Assembly: GCA_902774195.1 (NCBI GenBank)
Contig: CACYHM010000027.1
Location: forward strand, 1 to 9,288
DNA from: an uncultured Eubacteriales bacterium
GTDB lineage: Bacteria; Bacillota_A; Clostridia; Peptostreptococcales; Anaerovoracaceae
Length of the DNA: 9,288 bases
Direction: 5' to 3'
The notes below the pieces were generated by a model, which was given only the letters and a program-made list of their open reading frames with translations, made no database searches and was not told the DNA's origin. The number at the start of each line of letters is the position of its first letter. Positions within the stretch are counted from its first letter, which is position 1. Shown in pieces: positions 1 to 6,250 of the stretch. Position numbers and translations under genes: made by a program.

Positions 1-1814
1 AGAGGATCCAGCTCAGGCACGAGGAACTGCTGCAGCTCCTTCTTGAAGAAGTCTGTGAGTATCCTGGCGCAGACGTCGTAGCCTTCTTCTCCCATCCTTA
101 CCTGCAGCTCAGGCCGCAGGAAGTTGATCCTTATGTACTGGCCGTCTATCCTCATCTCGTCAAGAGAATAGCCGAAGAGAGGGCAGCGCGCCTCGACGAG
201 GTGCTTTGCCATGACGGTGCAGCTGCGCCTTGCCAGGTATTCACGGGTTATCCACTCGGCTTTGAAGCCGACCTTGTAAGCTCCGATATACTGGTTCGGA
301 ATAAGTATGTTCAGAGTGTTAGGTGTGTCCACTATCTGATGCAGCAGCATATTTGCCTGCGTGACCTTTTCGCCCGTCGCGAACGGCCAGTAGGAGCCGA
401 CTCCCTCGGCAGCAAGCCCGCTTCCGGCGTTGCTGTCGGCAATGGAAGGGTTCTTGAAGCCGCGGGGCGATATGAGTCTCCAAAGCCATGCCAGGGCAGG
501 AGGGACTATCTGTACGAATCCCATGATGCCGTAGTCAGGCTCTTCGGCAGTACTCGGAGGCATCCTTACACCGAACGAACGCACGTCTACCTCGAGAGGC
601 TCATCCGGCGGGATGATGTTGTCTATCATTCCGCGCGGTATTATGACGCGCGGGTTTGTGCACGGCTTGCCGCTGGATTCCATGGTGTGCTCCCATATGA
701 GGCAGGTCGCGCCCGGAGTACCGTCGATATTGAAGAATTCGAGCGGCTCTTCGGGATGTATGCTGATCCTCTCATAGAGAGGGATGTTGCCGTAGTACTT
801 GTCTCCGTCGACCCTGAGGAACCATCCGCTCTCGGCGTCGGCTATGACCAGCTTGCCGGAGCTGTCCTGCATGTCCTTATGGGCCATGACCATGTCGTCG
901 GCGATAGGGAATATATCGCAGGTATCGCCGATGTTGAGGTAAAATTCCTCTCCGGTGAACTTGTCTTTTGCCACCAGCACGCGGTTGTCGGCTTCGCGCC
1001 TGATCTCTTCGAGCATCTCGCTCTTGCCGCCGCCGGACGCGCCTTCGTGCATGAATACGAATTCGTTCTCGTACGGAGTCTGGAGCATCGCAGCCGAAGC
1101 GTGGTTGGTGATCCAGCCTTCGCGTTCACCGATGTCGAGCAGTATGGAGAAGACTCCTTTTTTTGCGCTCGGTCCCGGATACAGATTATACGAGAATACC
1201 TCGTGGAGCTCCTCGCTGCGGCAGTGGACGACAGCCTGTTTGCCGCCGAAGTGTGTGTGCCTGAACGGAGGAGCCACATAAATGATCGAGCGCGGAGTGT
1301 ATCCGTCTTCGATCTCAAGTATGCTTTCAAATTCCTGTATATTCGAAAGGGCATATGCAAAGAATGCGGCGTTCGCAGGACACACCACGAGGCATGAGTA
1401 CGAATGCGCTTTGCCTCCTATGCCGGCAGGCATGACGATGAGACTCTGCTCGGAAAACCAGCTCATGGTGGCGGCTCTCAGATCACCGAATTCCATGCCC
1501 CAGGAATCCCTGAAGCGGGGTTTGTCGGTAGGGAATTCGTCGCCGATATACATACAGTTCGGGTCGCGTCTTCTCATATATTCGTCCGTGAAGTTGACGG
1601 AGGCGCCGTTCTTGCAGCGCACTACCTCGGCTTCCTGGACATATCCGAGCCCCGGAATGGTATAACCTACGATCTGCACGCTCCCGCCCGATGTGCCGAA
1701 GCAGAGCTCATAAAGATCCTGCTTGGTCTCAGGGAACCAGATATTAGGGCAGGCCGAAAGGGCAGCCTTAAGATCTTCGGGAAGATTCATTTTGCTTAGC
1801 ATTTCAGAGTTCAT
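1..1814 (-). CDS. DUF4914 family protein with PEPCK/HPr-kinase-like P-loop (C-terminus cut by window edge)
   Basis: The reading frame stays open for 604 codons from the ATG at 1814 to the window edge. It matches what I recall of the DUF4914 family (about 630 residues, Firmicutes and Bacteroidetes), so roughly 30 C-terminal residues are missing. Visible landmarks are RHTHFGGKQ near residues 185-193, then YPGPSAKKGV, then a Walker A-like GASGGGKSEM at about 258-267, then DGTPGATCLIWEHTM, VRSFGVRMPP, ALAWLWRLISPRG, EGVGSYWPFATG, NQYIGAYKVGF and GEEGYD. The P-loop followed by S-E resembles that of HPr kinase and of PEP carboxykinase-type ATPases, so nucleotide binding is likely; the reaction is unknown. 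There is no signal peptide or membrane span, so it should be cytoplasmic. The start is supported by AAAGGA eight bases upstream and by a promoter at 1885-1913. The gene looks monocistronic here. The family assignment is from memory of conserved blocks, not from a search. Confidence 0.85.
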   Translation of the reverse strand, partial: MNSEMLSKMNLPEDLKAALSACPNIWFPETKQDLYELCFGTSGGSVQIVGYTIPGLGYVQEAEVVRCKNGASVNFTDEYMRRRDPNCMYIGDEFPTDKPRFRDSWGMEFGDLRAATMSWFSEQSLIVMPAGIGGKAHSYSCLVVCPANAAFFAYALSNIQEFESILEIEDGYTPRSIIYVAPPFRHTHFGGKQAVVHCRSEELHEVFSYNLYPGPSAKKGVFSILLDIGEREGWITNHASAAMLQTPYENEFVFMHEGASGGGKSEMLEEIRREADNRVLVAKDKFTGEEFYLNIGDTCDIFPIADDMVMAHKDMQDSSGKLVIADAESGWFLRVDGDKYYGNIPLYERISIHPEEPLEFFNIDGTPGATCLIWEHTMESSGKPCTNPRVIIPRGMIDNIIPPDEPLEVDVRSFGVRMPPSTAEEPDYGIMGFVQIVPPALAWLWRLISPRGFKNPSIADSNAGSGLAAEGVGSYWPFATGEKVTQANMLLHQIVDTPNTLNILIPNQYIGAYKVGFKAEWITREYLARRSCTVMAKHLVEARCPLFGYSLDEMRIDGQYIRINFLRPELQVRMGEEGYDVCARILTDFFKKELQQFLVPELDP

Positions 1815-1884
1815 TTATCGTTTCCTTTTATAGTTTGCTTTTATTTGATCATACTGGGCGGGACCATAGGCCCGCATTCCGTAT

Positions 1885-1913
1885 ATTCTACTATTAAGCA
1901 CAGTATAATGCAA
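1885..1913 (-). promoter_or_regulatory. Sigma-A-type promoter of the DUF4914 gene
   Basis: On the minus strand, TTGCAT (1913-1908) is followed after exactly 17 bases by TAGAAT (1890-1885), which puts transcription start near 1878. The resulting leader of about 64 nt contains a small hairpin, GCGGG (1858-1862) pairing with CCCGC (1871-1875) and extended by CC/GG around one bulged base, before the Shine-Dalgarno AAAGGA at 1823-1828. No known riboswitch is recognised in this short leader. Confidence 0.55.
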
Positions 1914-2015
1914 ATACCGATCCGCCCTGATGTTCTCTGCATTTGCACAGTTGGGTATCACTTTCTGAATACTTCTCTGACATACACAAAACCACTGTCG
2001 CGAATGCAGAAATGG

Positions 2016-2052
2016 AAAAGCCGCGACCGTTGTGTGAGTGTGATCGCGGCTT
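2016..2052 (-). terminator. Intrinsic terminator after the beta-propeller gene
   Basis: A perfect 9-bp stem AAGCCGCGA (2018-2026) / TCGCGGCTT (2044-2052) encloses a 17-nt loop. Read on the minus strand it ends in TTTT (2019-2016). It begins about 30 bp beyond the TGA of the beta-propeller gene, where the terminator of the sigma/propeller operon is expected. The loop is long and the T-tract short, so efficiency may be modest. The rest of the 1815-2080 gap, apart from the promoter at 1885-1913, shows nothing recognisable. Confidence 0.7.
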
Positions 2053-2080
2053 ATACTGCATTATGATATGAGAGCTATGC

Positions 2081-4096
2081 TCATGATCCGGGGATGAAGC
2101 TTCCTGCGACTCCGTCCGCATCGAGGGCGTAGATCCAGTCCCCGATGAATACGTTCCTGAAGAGCTGTGATGCTTCGATCTCGTGCTGATCGACCACGCT
2201 TATATCATCGTCAGCTCTGAATACAAGGACTCCCGCCTGGTGATAGTTTTCGGCCGGGCCTGCTTCTTCAGCAGCGGTCTCAGGGGCTTCGGCATCTTCT
2301 ATGACCACGATGTCGCCGGAGGAGTTTTCGTAGTTATAGATGTCGTAAGGGATCGCGTACCAGCCCTTTTCAGTATTGACTGTCAGAGCGTGGTGGTCGC
2401 TCTGCGCAGGACTTGTCATGTTCTCGAACTCTTTGCTGTCGATGACCTTCGGCGCCGACGGGTCGGAGATGTCGAAGAGGGCCAGCTTGAGTCCGCTGTC
2501 GTACTCTCCGCCGTAGCCGTTGTCGCCCGTCGCATGTCCTATCCCGAGCAGTCTGTCTTTGCCCGCCGGTACGAGGAGGGTGGAGAAGCCGTCTATCTTG
2601 ACTTCACCCTCGATACGCGGGTCTGCCGGGTCTGCGAGGTCGATCACGAAGAGCGGATCTATCGCCTCATAGGTGATGACATAGGCCTTGCTGCCCATGA
2701 AACGAACGGATTTGATGCTCTCGTTTCTCGCAAAGCCTGTAAGCTTTCCGGCTTCTCTGAGTTCGCCGTCCAGCACGTAGAGGTTATTGACATCCATGCC
2801 GTTCCTCTCCGAGGTGGTGGCGATGCGGAAATACCCGTTCTGCTCATCCATCGAGAACTGATTGACGATGAAGCCGCGGACCCTGCAGGTGTTGTCGAAC
2901 CTTATATCTAGCCCGTCAAACTGCGCTCTTGCTATCCTGGTGAAGGTGTCTCCGTTCTCTTCATCCCACTCTTCGGATGCGGAGTAGAGCGCATGGTCGT
3001 TGCAGTAGATGTCTCTGCTCGCTCCGAATACAGCCTTTGTGGCCGACTTTCCCTGTCTGCCGGAGGCGGTGTCGACCGCACTCAGCACGATATATGAAGG
3101 ATTTTTAGGATCAGGCACGCAGCGGATATCGGAAAGACCGAGCTCGCTGCAGCTGTCGTACGGACCGCATACCGGCACGACGCGTCCGCCCTTGCTGACT
3201 GCATCGTTCGTAACGAGGTATATATAGTCTCCGACCATGCGGCTCGATACGATGATGCCGCTCTGGCAGAAGTCGCAGAGCACTTCAGGTCTGCTCCGGT
3301 CGCTGATGTCATATACGACGATGCCTGTGCTGCCTGAACCGTCATTGTCACGGTATATCCTGCCTACGGTCACGAGGCGGTCGCCTTTGAGGAATATATC
3401 CTCGACGTAATTCTCTACTCCGTTGTTGCCGATGGACGCGAGCTTTCTGGTCTCGCCGTCCTTTGCTTCAAGTATCACGACTTCCTGAGCCTTGTTGACA
3501 TAGTAGATGTACCTGCCGTCGGTCTTGACGATGTCCGCTTCATCGACATCATCGACCTGCAGATATGTCTCGGAATGAGACCCTGCAGGCATATCCTGAC
3601 CGGAGGTTCCTGCCGCGGAATCGTTTGCAGAGGATCCTGCACCTTCTTCAGCGGCCATGCCGGATTCATAGTCCAGGGTCTCCTCGACCGCCTGCTCGCG
3701 TTTCTGGAATAAATGCATGGCCGGCTGATCGTCGAGACTCTTTATCATCCTCTCTATTTCGGATGTGCTTCTGAATTCGTACAGCTCGCCGTCCACGGCT
3801 GCTGTGTCAGGCTCTCTGCCGATGAGAGGGCTCAGAGCGGCGATGCCGAAGATCACTATCATGGCGGATGCCGCGATGGCGAGGACCTTTCTGTTTTCGG
3901 GACGTATCCAGGTGCGTTTTTTCGGCGAGGCCTTTGCATGATCCTTTTCTTTGCCGGCTGTATCCGGAGCCGCTTCCGGGACAGGGACTCCGTCTGCCTG
4001 CTCGAGCATCCTGAGGATGCTGTCTTCAGAAAGGCTTTCCGGTGCCTTGATCCCGTCGTTTTCGAATTTTTTCTTTATATAATCTCTGTTGTCCAT
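2081..4096 (-). CDS. Membrane-anchored beta-propeller domain protein, putative anti-sigma/sensor partner of the adjacent ECF sigma factor
   Basis: This 671-residue protein has a soluble N-terminal part (1-70), one hydrophobic span (about 71-92, from VLAIAASAMIVIFGIA), a low-complexity Gly/Ser/Ala/acidic linker (about 140-175) and a large C-terminal region. That region opens with LQVDDVDEADIVKTDGRYIYY, the hallmark start of the beta-propeller family of secreted WD40-like proteins (Pfam Beta_propel, COG4880). Basic residues just before the span (KKRTWIRPENRK) predict an inside N-terminus and an exported propeller. The ATG at 4096 has GGAGAG eight bases upstream, overlapping the end of the sigma gene only 12 bp away, so the two are very likely translated from one mRNA. 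By analogy with membrane anti-sigma factors, the N-terminal part (KKKFENDGIKAPESLSED) may bind the sigma factor and the propeller may sense an extracellular condition. That role is inference: no known anti-sigma domain such as a zinc-binding ZAS motif is seen. Confidence 0.88.
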   Translation of the reverse strand: MDNRDYIKKKFENDGIKAPESLSEDSILRMLEQADGVPVPEAAPDTAGKEKDHAKASPKKRTWIRPENRKVLAIAASAMIVIFGIAALSPLIGREPDTAAVDGELYEFRSTSEIERMIKSLDDQPAMHLFQKREQAVEETLDYESGMAAEEGAGSSANDSAAGTSGQDMPAGSHSETYLQVDDVDEADIVKTDGRYIYYVNKAQEVVILEAKDGETRKLASIGNNGVENYVEDIFLKGDRLVTVGRIYRDNDGSGSTGIVVYDISDRSRPEVLCDFCQSGIIVSSRMVGDYIYLVTNDAVSKGGRVVPVCGPYDSCSELGLSDIRCVPDPKNPSYIVLSAVDTASGRQGKSATKAVFGASRDIYCNDHALYSASEEWDEENGDTFTRIARAQFDGLDIRFDNTCRVRGFIVNQFSMDEQNGYFRIATTSERNGMDVNNLYVLDGELREAGKLTGFARNESIKSVRFMGSKAYVITYEAIDPLFVIDLADPADPRIEGEVKIDGFSTLLVPAGKDRLLGIGHATGDNGYGGEYDSGLKLALFDISDPSAPKVIDSKEFENMTSPAQSDHHALTVNTEKGWYAIPYDIYNYENSSGDIVVIEDAEAPETAAEEAGPAENYHQAGVLVFRADDDISVVDQHEIEASQLFRNVFIGDWIYALDADGVAGSFIPGS

Positions 4097-4108
4097 TCTG
4101 ATCTCTCC

Positions 4109-4618
4109 TCAGGATAAGAACTCCCGCATCTTTGCAAGACTGCGCGACAGCTTCGATCTGACGGTCCCTGCAGGGAGACCGGTCAGTCCGGCTATCTCGC
4201 TGCTTGTCATGCCTGCTATGACTGAAAGCAGTACGATCTCGCGCTCCTGATCGCTCAGTTCTGCCATCGCCTCGTTCAGTTCGACAGCGAGGGAAGGGTT
4301 TGAGCCGCCCGGGATGAAACCGCCTTCTCTGATGACCTTTTCGATGCCCTCGCGCGAACCGATCGCTTCTTTTATGCGCGACGCGCAGCAGTTCGACAGG
4401 ATCCTGAAGATCCAGGAACTGAACGCCTTGCTGCTTCGGAGGCTTCCGATGTTTTTCCAGGCGGCAAGGACGCATTCACCGACGGCGTCCTCGGCGTCCT
4501 CGGGGCTGCCCAGCCGGTAAAGCGCGTAGCGGTAGAGCCTGTCTTTGTATGAGCCGTACAGCGTCGCGAAGGCTTCCCTGCTGCCTGCTATTGCTTCATT
4601 GATAAGTCTTTCGTCCAT
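4109..4618 (-). CDS. ECF-type sigma-70 family RNA polymerase sigma factor
   Basis: The 169-residue product has the two-domain layout of extracytoplasmic-function sigma factors. Region 2 covers about residues 8-85 and includes FATLYGSYKDRLYRYALYRLG, EDAEDAVGECVLAAWKNI and SKAFSSWIFRILSN. A short linker follows. Region 4 covers about 115-169, with LSDQEREIVLLSVIAGMTSSEIAGL and the recognition helix LPAGTVRSKLSRSLAKMREFL. It directs core RNA polymerase to a small regulon of alternative promoters, probably including its own. The ATG at 4618 has GAGGA six bases upstream. Length is typical of the class and no conserved part is missing. It is the first gene of an operon with the membrane beta-propeller protein, its likely controller. 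The exact ECF group and the signal cannot be read from the sequence. Confidence 0.93.
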   Translation of the reverse strand: MDERLINEAIAGSREAFATLYGSYKDRLYRYALYRLGSPEDAEDAVGECVLAAWKNIGSLRSSKAFSSWIFRILSNCCASRIKEAIGSREGIEKVIREGGFIPGGSNPSLAVELNEAMAELSDQEREIVLLSVIAGMTSSEIAGLTGLPAGTVRSKLSRSLAKMREFLS

Positions 4619-4637
4619 GTCATGTCCTCAATTATCA

Positions 4638-4653
4638 GGAGTGATCACACTCC
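4638..4653. repeat. Inverted repeat in the leader of the sigma factor gene
   Basis: GGAGTG-ATCA-CACTCC is a 6-bp inverted repeat with a 4-nt centre, lying 20-35 bp upstream of the sigma factor ATG. It could be an RNA hairpin or a protein binding site. CAGGA (4636-4640) can also pair with TCCTG (4656-4660), giving a competing structure. Confidence 0.5.
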
Positions 4654-4658
4654 GTTCC

Positions 4659-4670
4659 TGAGAGCTCTCA
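4659..4670. promoter_or_regulatory. Perfect 12-bp palindrome near the presumed transcription start of the sigma operon
   Basis: TGAGAGCTCTCA is a perfect palindrome. If the -10/-35 pair proposed at 4676-4704 is right, it sits on the start point of transcription, a usual place for a repressor operator. No regulator gene is visible in the window to pair it with. Confidence 0.35.
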
Positions 4671-4675
4671 TATAT

Positions 4676-4704
4676 ATAGTATCTCAAACAGCCGTAAGTG
4701 TTGC
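4676..4704 (-). promoter_or_regulatory. Possible promoter of the sigma/propeller operon
   Basis: On the minus strand GCAACA (4704-4699) is separated by 17 bp from TACTAT (4681-4676) and followed by an AT-rich TATATAT tract. The upstream element contains the AAC core common in -35 elements read by ECF sigma factors, so autoregulation is possible. The match is weak and other placements exist in this AT-rich stretch. Confidence 0.25.
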
Positions 4705-4772
4705 ACAGCAATCAGTATTTTTTATCGGAAATCTCCGCGGCGATGTGGTAGTATATGTGGCGAATCAAAAGA

Positions 4773-4790
4773 GTCCGGCAGCGGCCGGAC
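4773..4790 (+). promoter_or_regulatory. Leader hairpin directly before the SD of the C_GCAxxG_C_C gene
   Basis: GTCCGGC (4773-4779) and GCCGGAC (4784-4790) form a 7-bp GC-rich stem with the 4-nt loop AGCG, ending six bases before the AAGGAGG at 4797-4803. On the plus strand there is no T-tract, so it is more likely an mRNA leader structure that affects stability or translation than a terminator. Confidence 0.4.
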
Positions 4791-4796
4791 ATAATT

Positions 4797-4803
4797 AAGG
4801 AGG
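4797..4803 (+). promoter_or_regulatory. Strong ribosome binding site that fixes the start at 4812
   Basis: AAGGAGG lies eight bases before the ATG at 4812. An in-frame ATG at 4755 would add 19 residues that do not resemble the family and would place this perfect SD inside the gene, so 4812 is preferred. Confidence 0.85.
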
Positions 4804-4811
4804 AGACAGAC

Positions 4812-5219
4812 ATGGACAGAGCAGAAATGGCTGTGGCAAAACACAGGAACGGATATAACTGCTGCCAGGCGGTAGCGTGCGTTTTCGCTGATGAGGCGGG
4901 GATGGATGAATCCCTGCTTTACAGACTTGGCGAGGGCTTCGGAGGAGGCATGGGAACCGCCAAAGGAGTCTGCGGCGCACTGAGCGGAGCGGTCATGCTC
5001 GCCGGTCTTGTCCACAGCGACGGAAATACAGAGAACGCGGGACAGACAAAGGCGAAGACGATGAGGTCCGCAGCCGCCATGCAGAAAAAGTTCGTCGAGA
5101 GAGCAAAGCGCCTGATCTGCAGCGAGATAAAGACAGGAAACGGCGGCAAGGCCTTCACGACCTGCGCCGACTGCATAAGGATAGCGACGGAGATCGCCGA
5201 AGAAGAGCTCGGACTGTAA
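4812..5219 (+). CDS. C_GCAxxG_C_C family cysteine-rich redox-type protein
   Basis: The 135-residue product carries the family's ordered cysteines: NCCQAVAC at 16-23, the signature GVCGALSGAVM at 52-62, C103 in LICSEI, and C118/C121 in TCADC. A glycine-rich GEGFGGGMG (40-48) precedes the signature. The family is thought to be redox active because of these cysteines, and some relatives use selenocysteine, but its biochemical role is not established. No TGA codon occurs in this frame, so no selenocysteine is implied. The protein is small and has no signal peptide or membrane span, so it should be cytoplasmic. It is the first gene of a likely two-gene unit with the permease that begins 57 bp downstream, and it diverges from the sigma factor. 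Whether the sigma factor also controls this side is open. Confidence 0.9.
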   Translation: MDRAEMAVAKHRNGYNCCQAVACVFADEAGMDESLLYRLGEGFGGGMGTAKGVCGALSGAVMLAGLVHSDGNTENAGQTKAKTMRSAAAMQKKFVERAKRLICSEIKTGNGGKAFTTCADCIRIATEIAEEELGL

Positions 5220-5276
5220 CGGAAAGCCGTGGGAGAGAGATTGGAGACAGAAGCTGTCAAAAAAACCAGGGAGCCG

Positions 5277-6182
5277 ATGAGCGACTATAAAGTGGGGCTG
5301 CTCTGCGTCATAGGATGCCAGCTGTTCTGGGGCGTATGCCCTATATACTGGCAGGCGCTGATGCCTATACCTTCATGGATCATCATCCTGTACAGGATAG
5401 TCACCATGTTCGTGTACTCGTATATCGCTGCGCGCCTGAGATTCAGCAGGGAAGAGGTGTGGGGGCCGCTGAGGGACAGGGCCGTCAGAAGGAAGTACTT
5501 TACCGCCGGCCTCATACTTACAGCAAACTGGAGCACATACATATGGGCCATGACATCCGGCAGGGTGATACAGGCATCCATAGGCTATTACATTGAGCCT
5601 ATCGTCATATGCGCTGTGGGCATCATAGTGTTCAGGGAGAAGCTCACGAAATACAATCTTACCGCCATGCTGTTCGCTGCCGCGGCGATAGTCATCATAC
5701 TGGTGCATTACAGACAGGTCCCGGGCGTGGCCCTGGGGCTTGCGTGCACATGGGCGGCGTATTCGGCGATAAAGAAGACATCCGACATGCCGGTCCTTCT
5801 TACCATGGTGTACGAGACGATGGTATACGCAGTCATATGCTTCTTCGCTATCATATATATCGAGACACGGGGCATCGGAGCCCTGAGCATGGGAGTTCCG
5901 GGCAAGTATGCGCTGATGTTCCTGAGCGGACTGATCACGCTGATCCCGGTAGGGCTTTTCAGTGTATCCGCGAAGAAGGTATCTCTGCTGGTCATCGGGC
6001 TGTGCCAGTACATCAGTCCAACGATGTCGCTGCTTCTGGGGATATTTGTGTTCAAAGAGCCTTTCGACAGGGTGCAGGCGGTCGCGCTTCTCATCATATG
6101 GGCAGGACTTGCCGTATTCACTTACGGAGAATTCGTTTCGGCAAAGAAAGCTGCCGGGGGAGCAGACCAGGCTGCCGTATGA
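5277..6182 (+). CDS. RarD-like EamA/DMT family permease
   Basis: From the ATG at 5277 the product is 301 residues, the usual RarD length (about 295-300), with around ten hydrophobic spans and two EamA repeats (about 5-140 and 145-290). RarD-type landmarks are an N-terminal QLFWGVCPIYWQAL, NWSTYIWAMTSGRVIQASIGYYIEPIV, FREKL after the fourth or fifth span, and QYISPTMSLLLGIFVFKEPF near the C-terminus. RarD was named from a chloramphenicol-sensitivity phenotype; its natural substrate is not firmly known, so transport of a small metabolite is the safe statement. In-frame alternatives are GTG at 5229 and TTG at 5241, the latter with GGGAG five bases upstream. ATG 5277 is preferred because MSDYKVGLL aligns with the usual RarD N-terminus and AGGGAG precedes it, though spacing is tight (3 nt). 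It probably shares a transcript with the upstream redox-type gene. Confidence 0.88.
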   Translation: MSDYKVGLLCVIGCQLFWGVCPIYWQALMPIPSWIIILYRIVTMFVYSYIAARLRFSREEVWGPLRDRAVRRKYFTAGLILTANWSTYIWAMTSGRVIQASIGYYIEPIVICAVGIIVFREKLTKYNLTAMLFAAAAIVIILVHYRQVPGVALGLACTWAAYSAIKKTSDMPVLLTMVYETMVYAVICFFAIIYIETRGIGALSMGVPGKYALMFLSGLITLIPVGLFSVSAKKVSLLVIGLCQYISPTMSLLLGIFVFKEPFDRVQAVALLIIWAGLAVFTYGEFVSAKKAAGGADQAAV

Positions 6183-6214
6183 CAGACACGAAGGGATCAT
6201 GCAGATAAAACACA

Positions 6215-6250
6215 ACAGCCGGAGGATCGTTCCTCCGGCTGTGATCATTT
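6215..6250. terminator. Bidirectional intrinsic terminator between convergent genes
   Basis: A perfect 12-bp stem ACAGCCGGAGGA (6215-6226) / TCCTCCGGCTGT (6231-6242) with loop TCGT lies between the permease stop (6182) and the aldolase-like stop (6245). On the minus strand it is followed by TGTGTTTT, on the plus strand by the weaker GATCATTT. Its position between two convergent genes fits termination of both. Confidence 0.85.

Noticed and set aside
201..1397. Plus-strand open frame of 398 codons.
   Set aside because: It lies exactly opposite the DUF4914 gene, whose protein shows ordered family motifs. The plus-strand product is low in recognisable motifs and has no SD; it is an antisense shadow of a GC-rich gene.
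2068..2084. ATGAG/CTCAT inverted repeat over the propeller stop codon.
   Set aside because: The stem is only 5 bp, AT-containing and without a T-tract, so it is within what chance gives; the real terminator lies at 2016-2052.
1894..2121. Small minus-strand open frame spanning the propeller terminator.
   Set aside because: It begins inside the propeller gene in another frame and runs through the terminator and the DUF4914 promoter; no SD and no recognisable protein.
2183..2911. Plus-strand open frame of 242 codons.
   Set aside because: It is opposite the beta-propeller gene, has no SD, and its composition (Val/Arg/Asp rich) reflects the complementary codons.
4026..4475. Minus-strand open frame of 149 codons in another frame across the sigma/propeller junction.
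   Set aside because: It overlaps two well-supported genes and encodes an Arg/Lys/Gln-rich sequence without family features.
4755..4811. Upstream start for the C_GCAxxG_C_C gene.
   Set aside because: The extra 19 residues would place the perfect AAGGAGG within the coding sequence and cover the leader hairpin; the ATG at 4812 has ideal spacing.
5373..6248. Minus-strand open frame of 291 codons, and a plus-strand frame at 5609-6208.
   Set aside because: Both overlap the RarD-like permease, which has the expected ten spans and family motifs. The alternative products are His/Arg/Tyr rich and resemble nothing.
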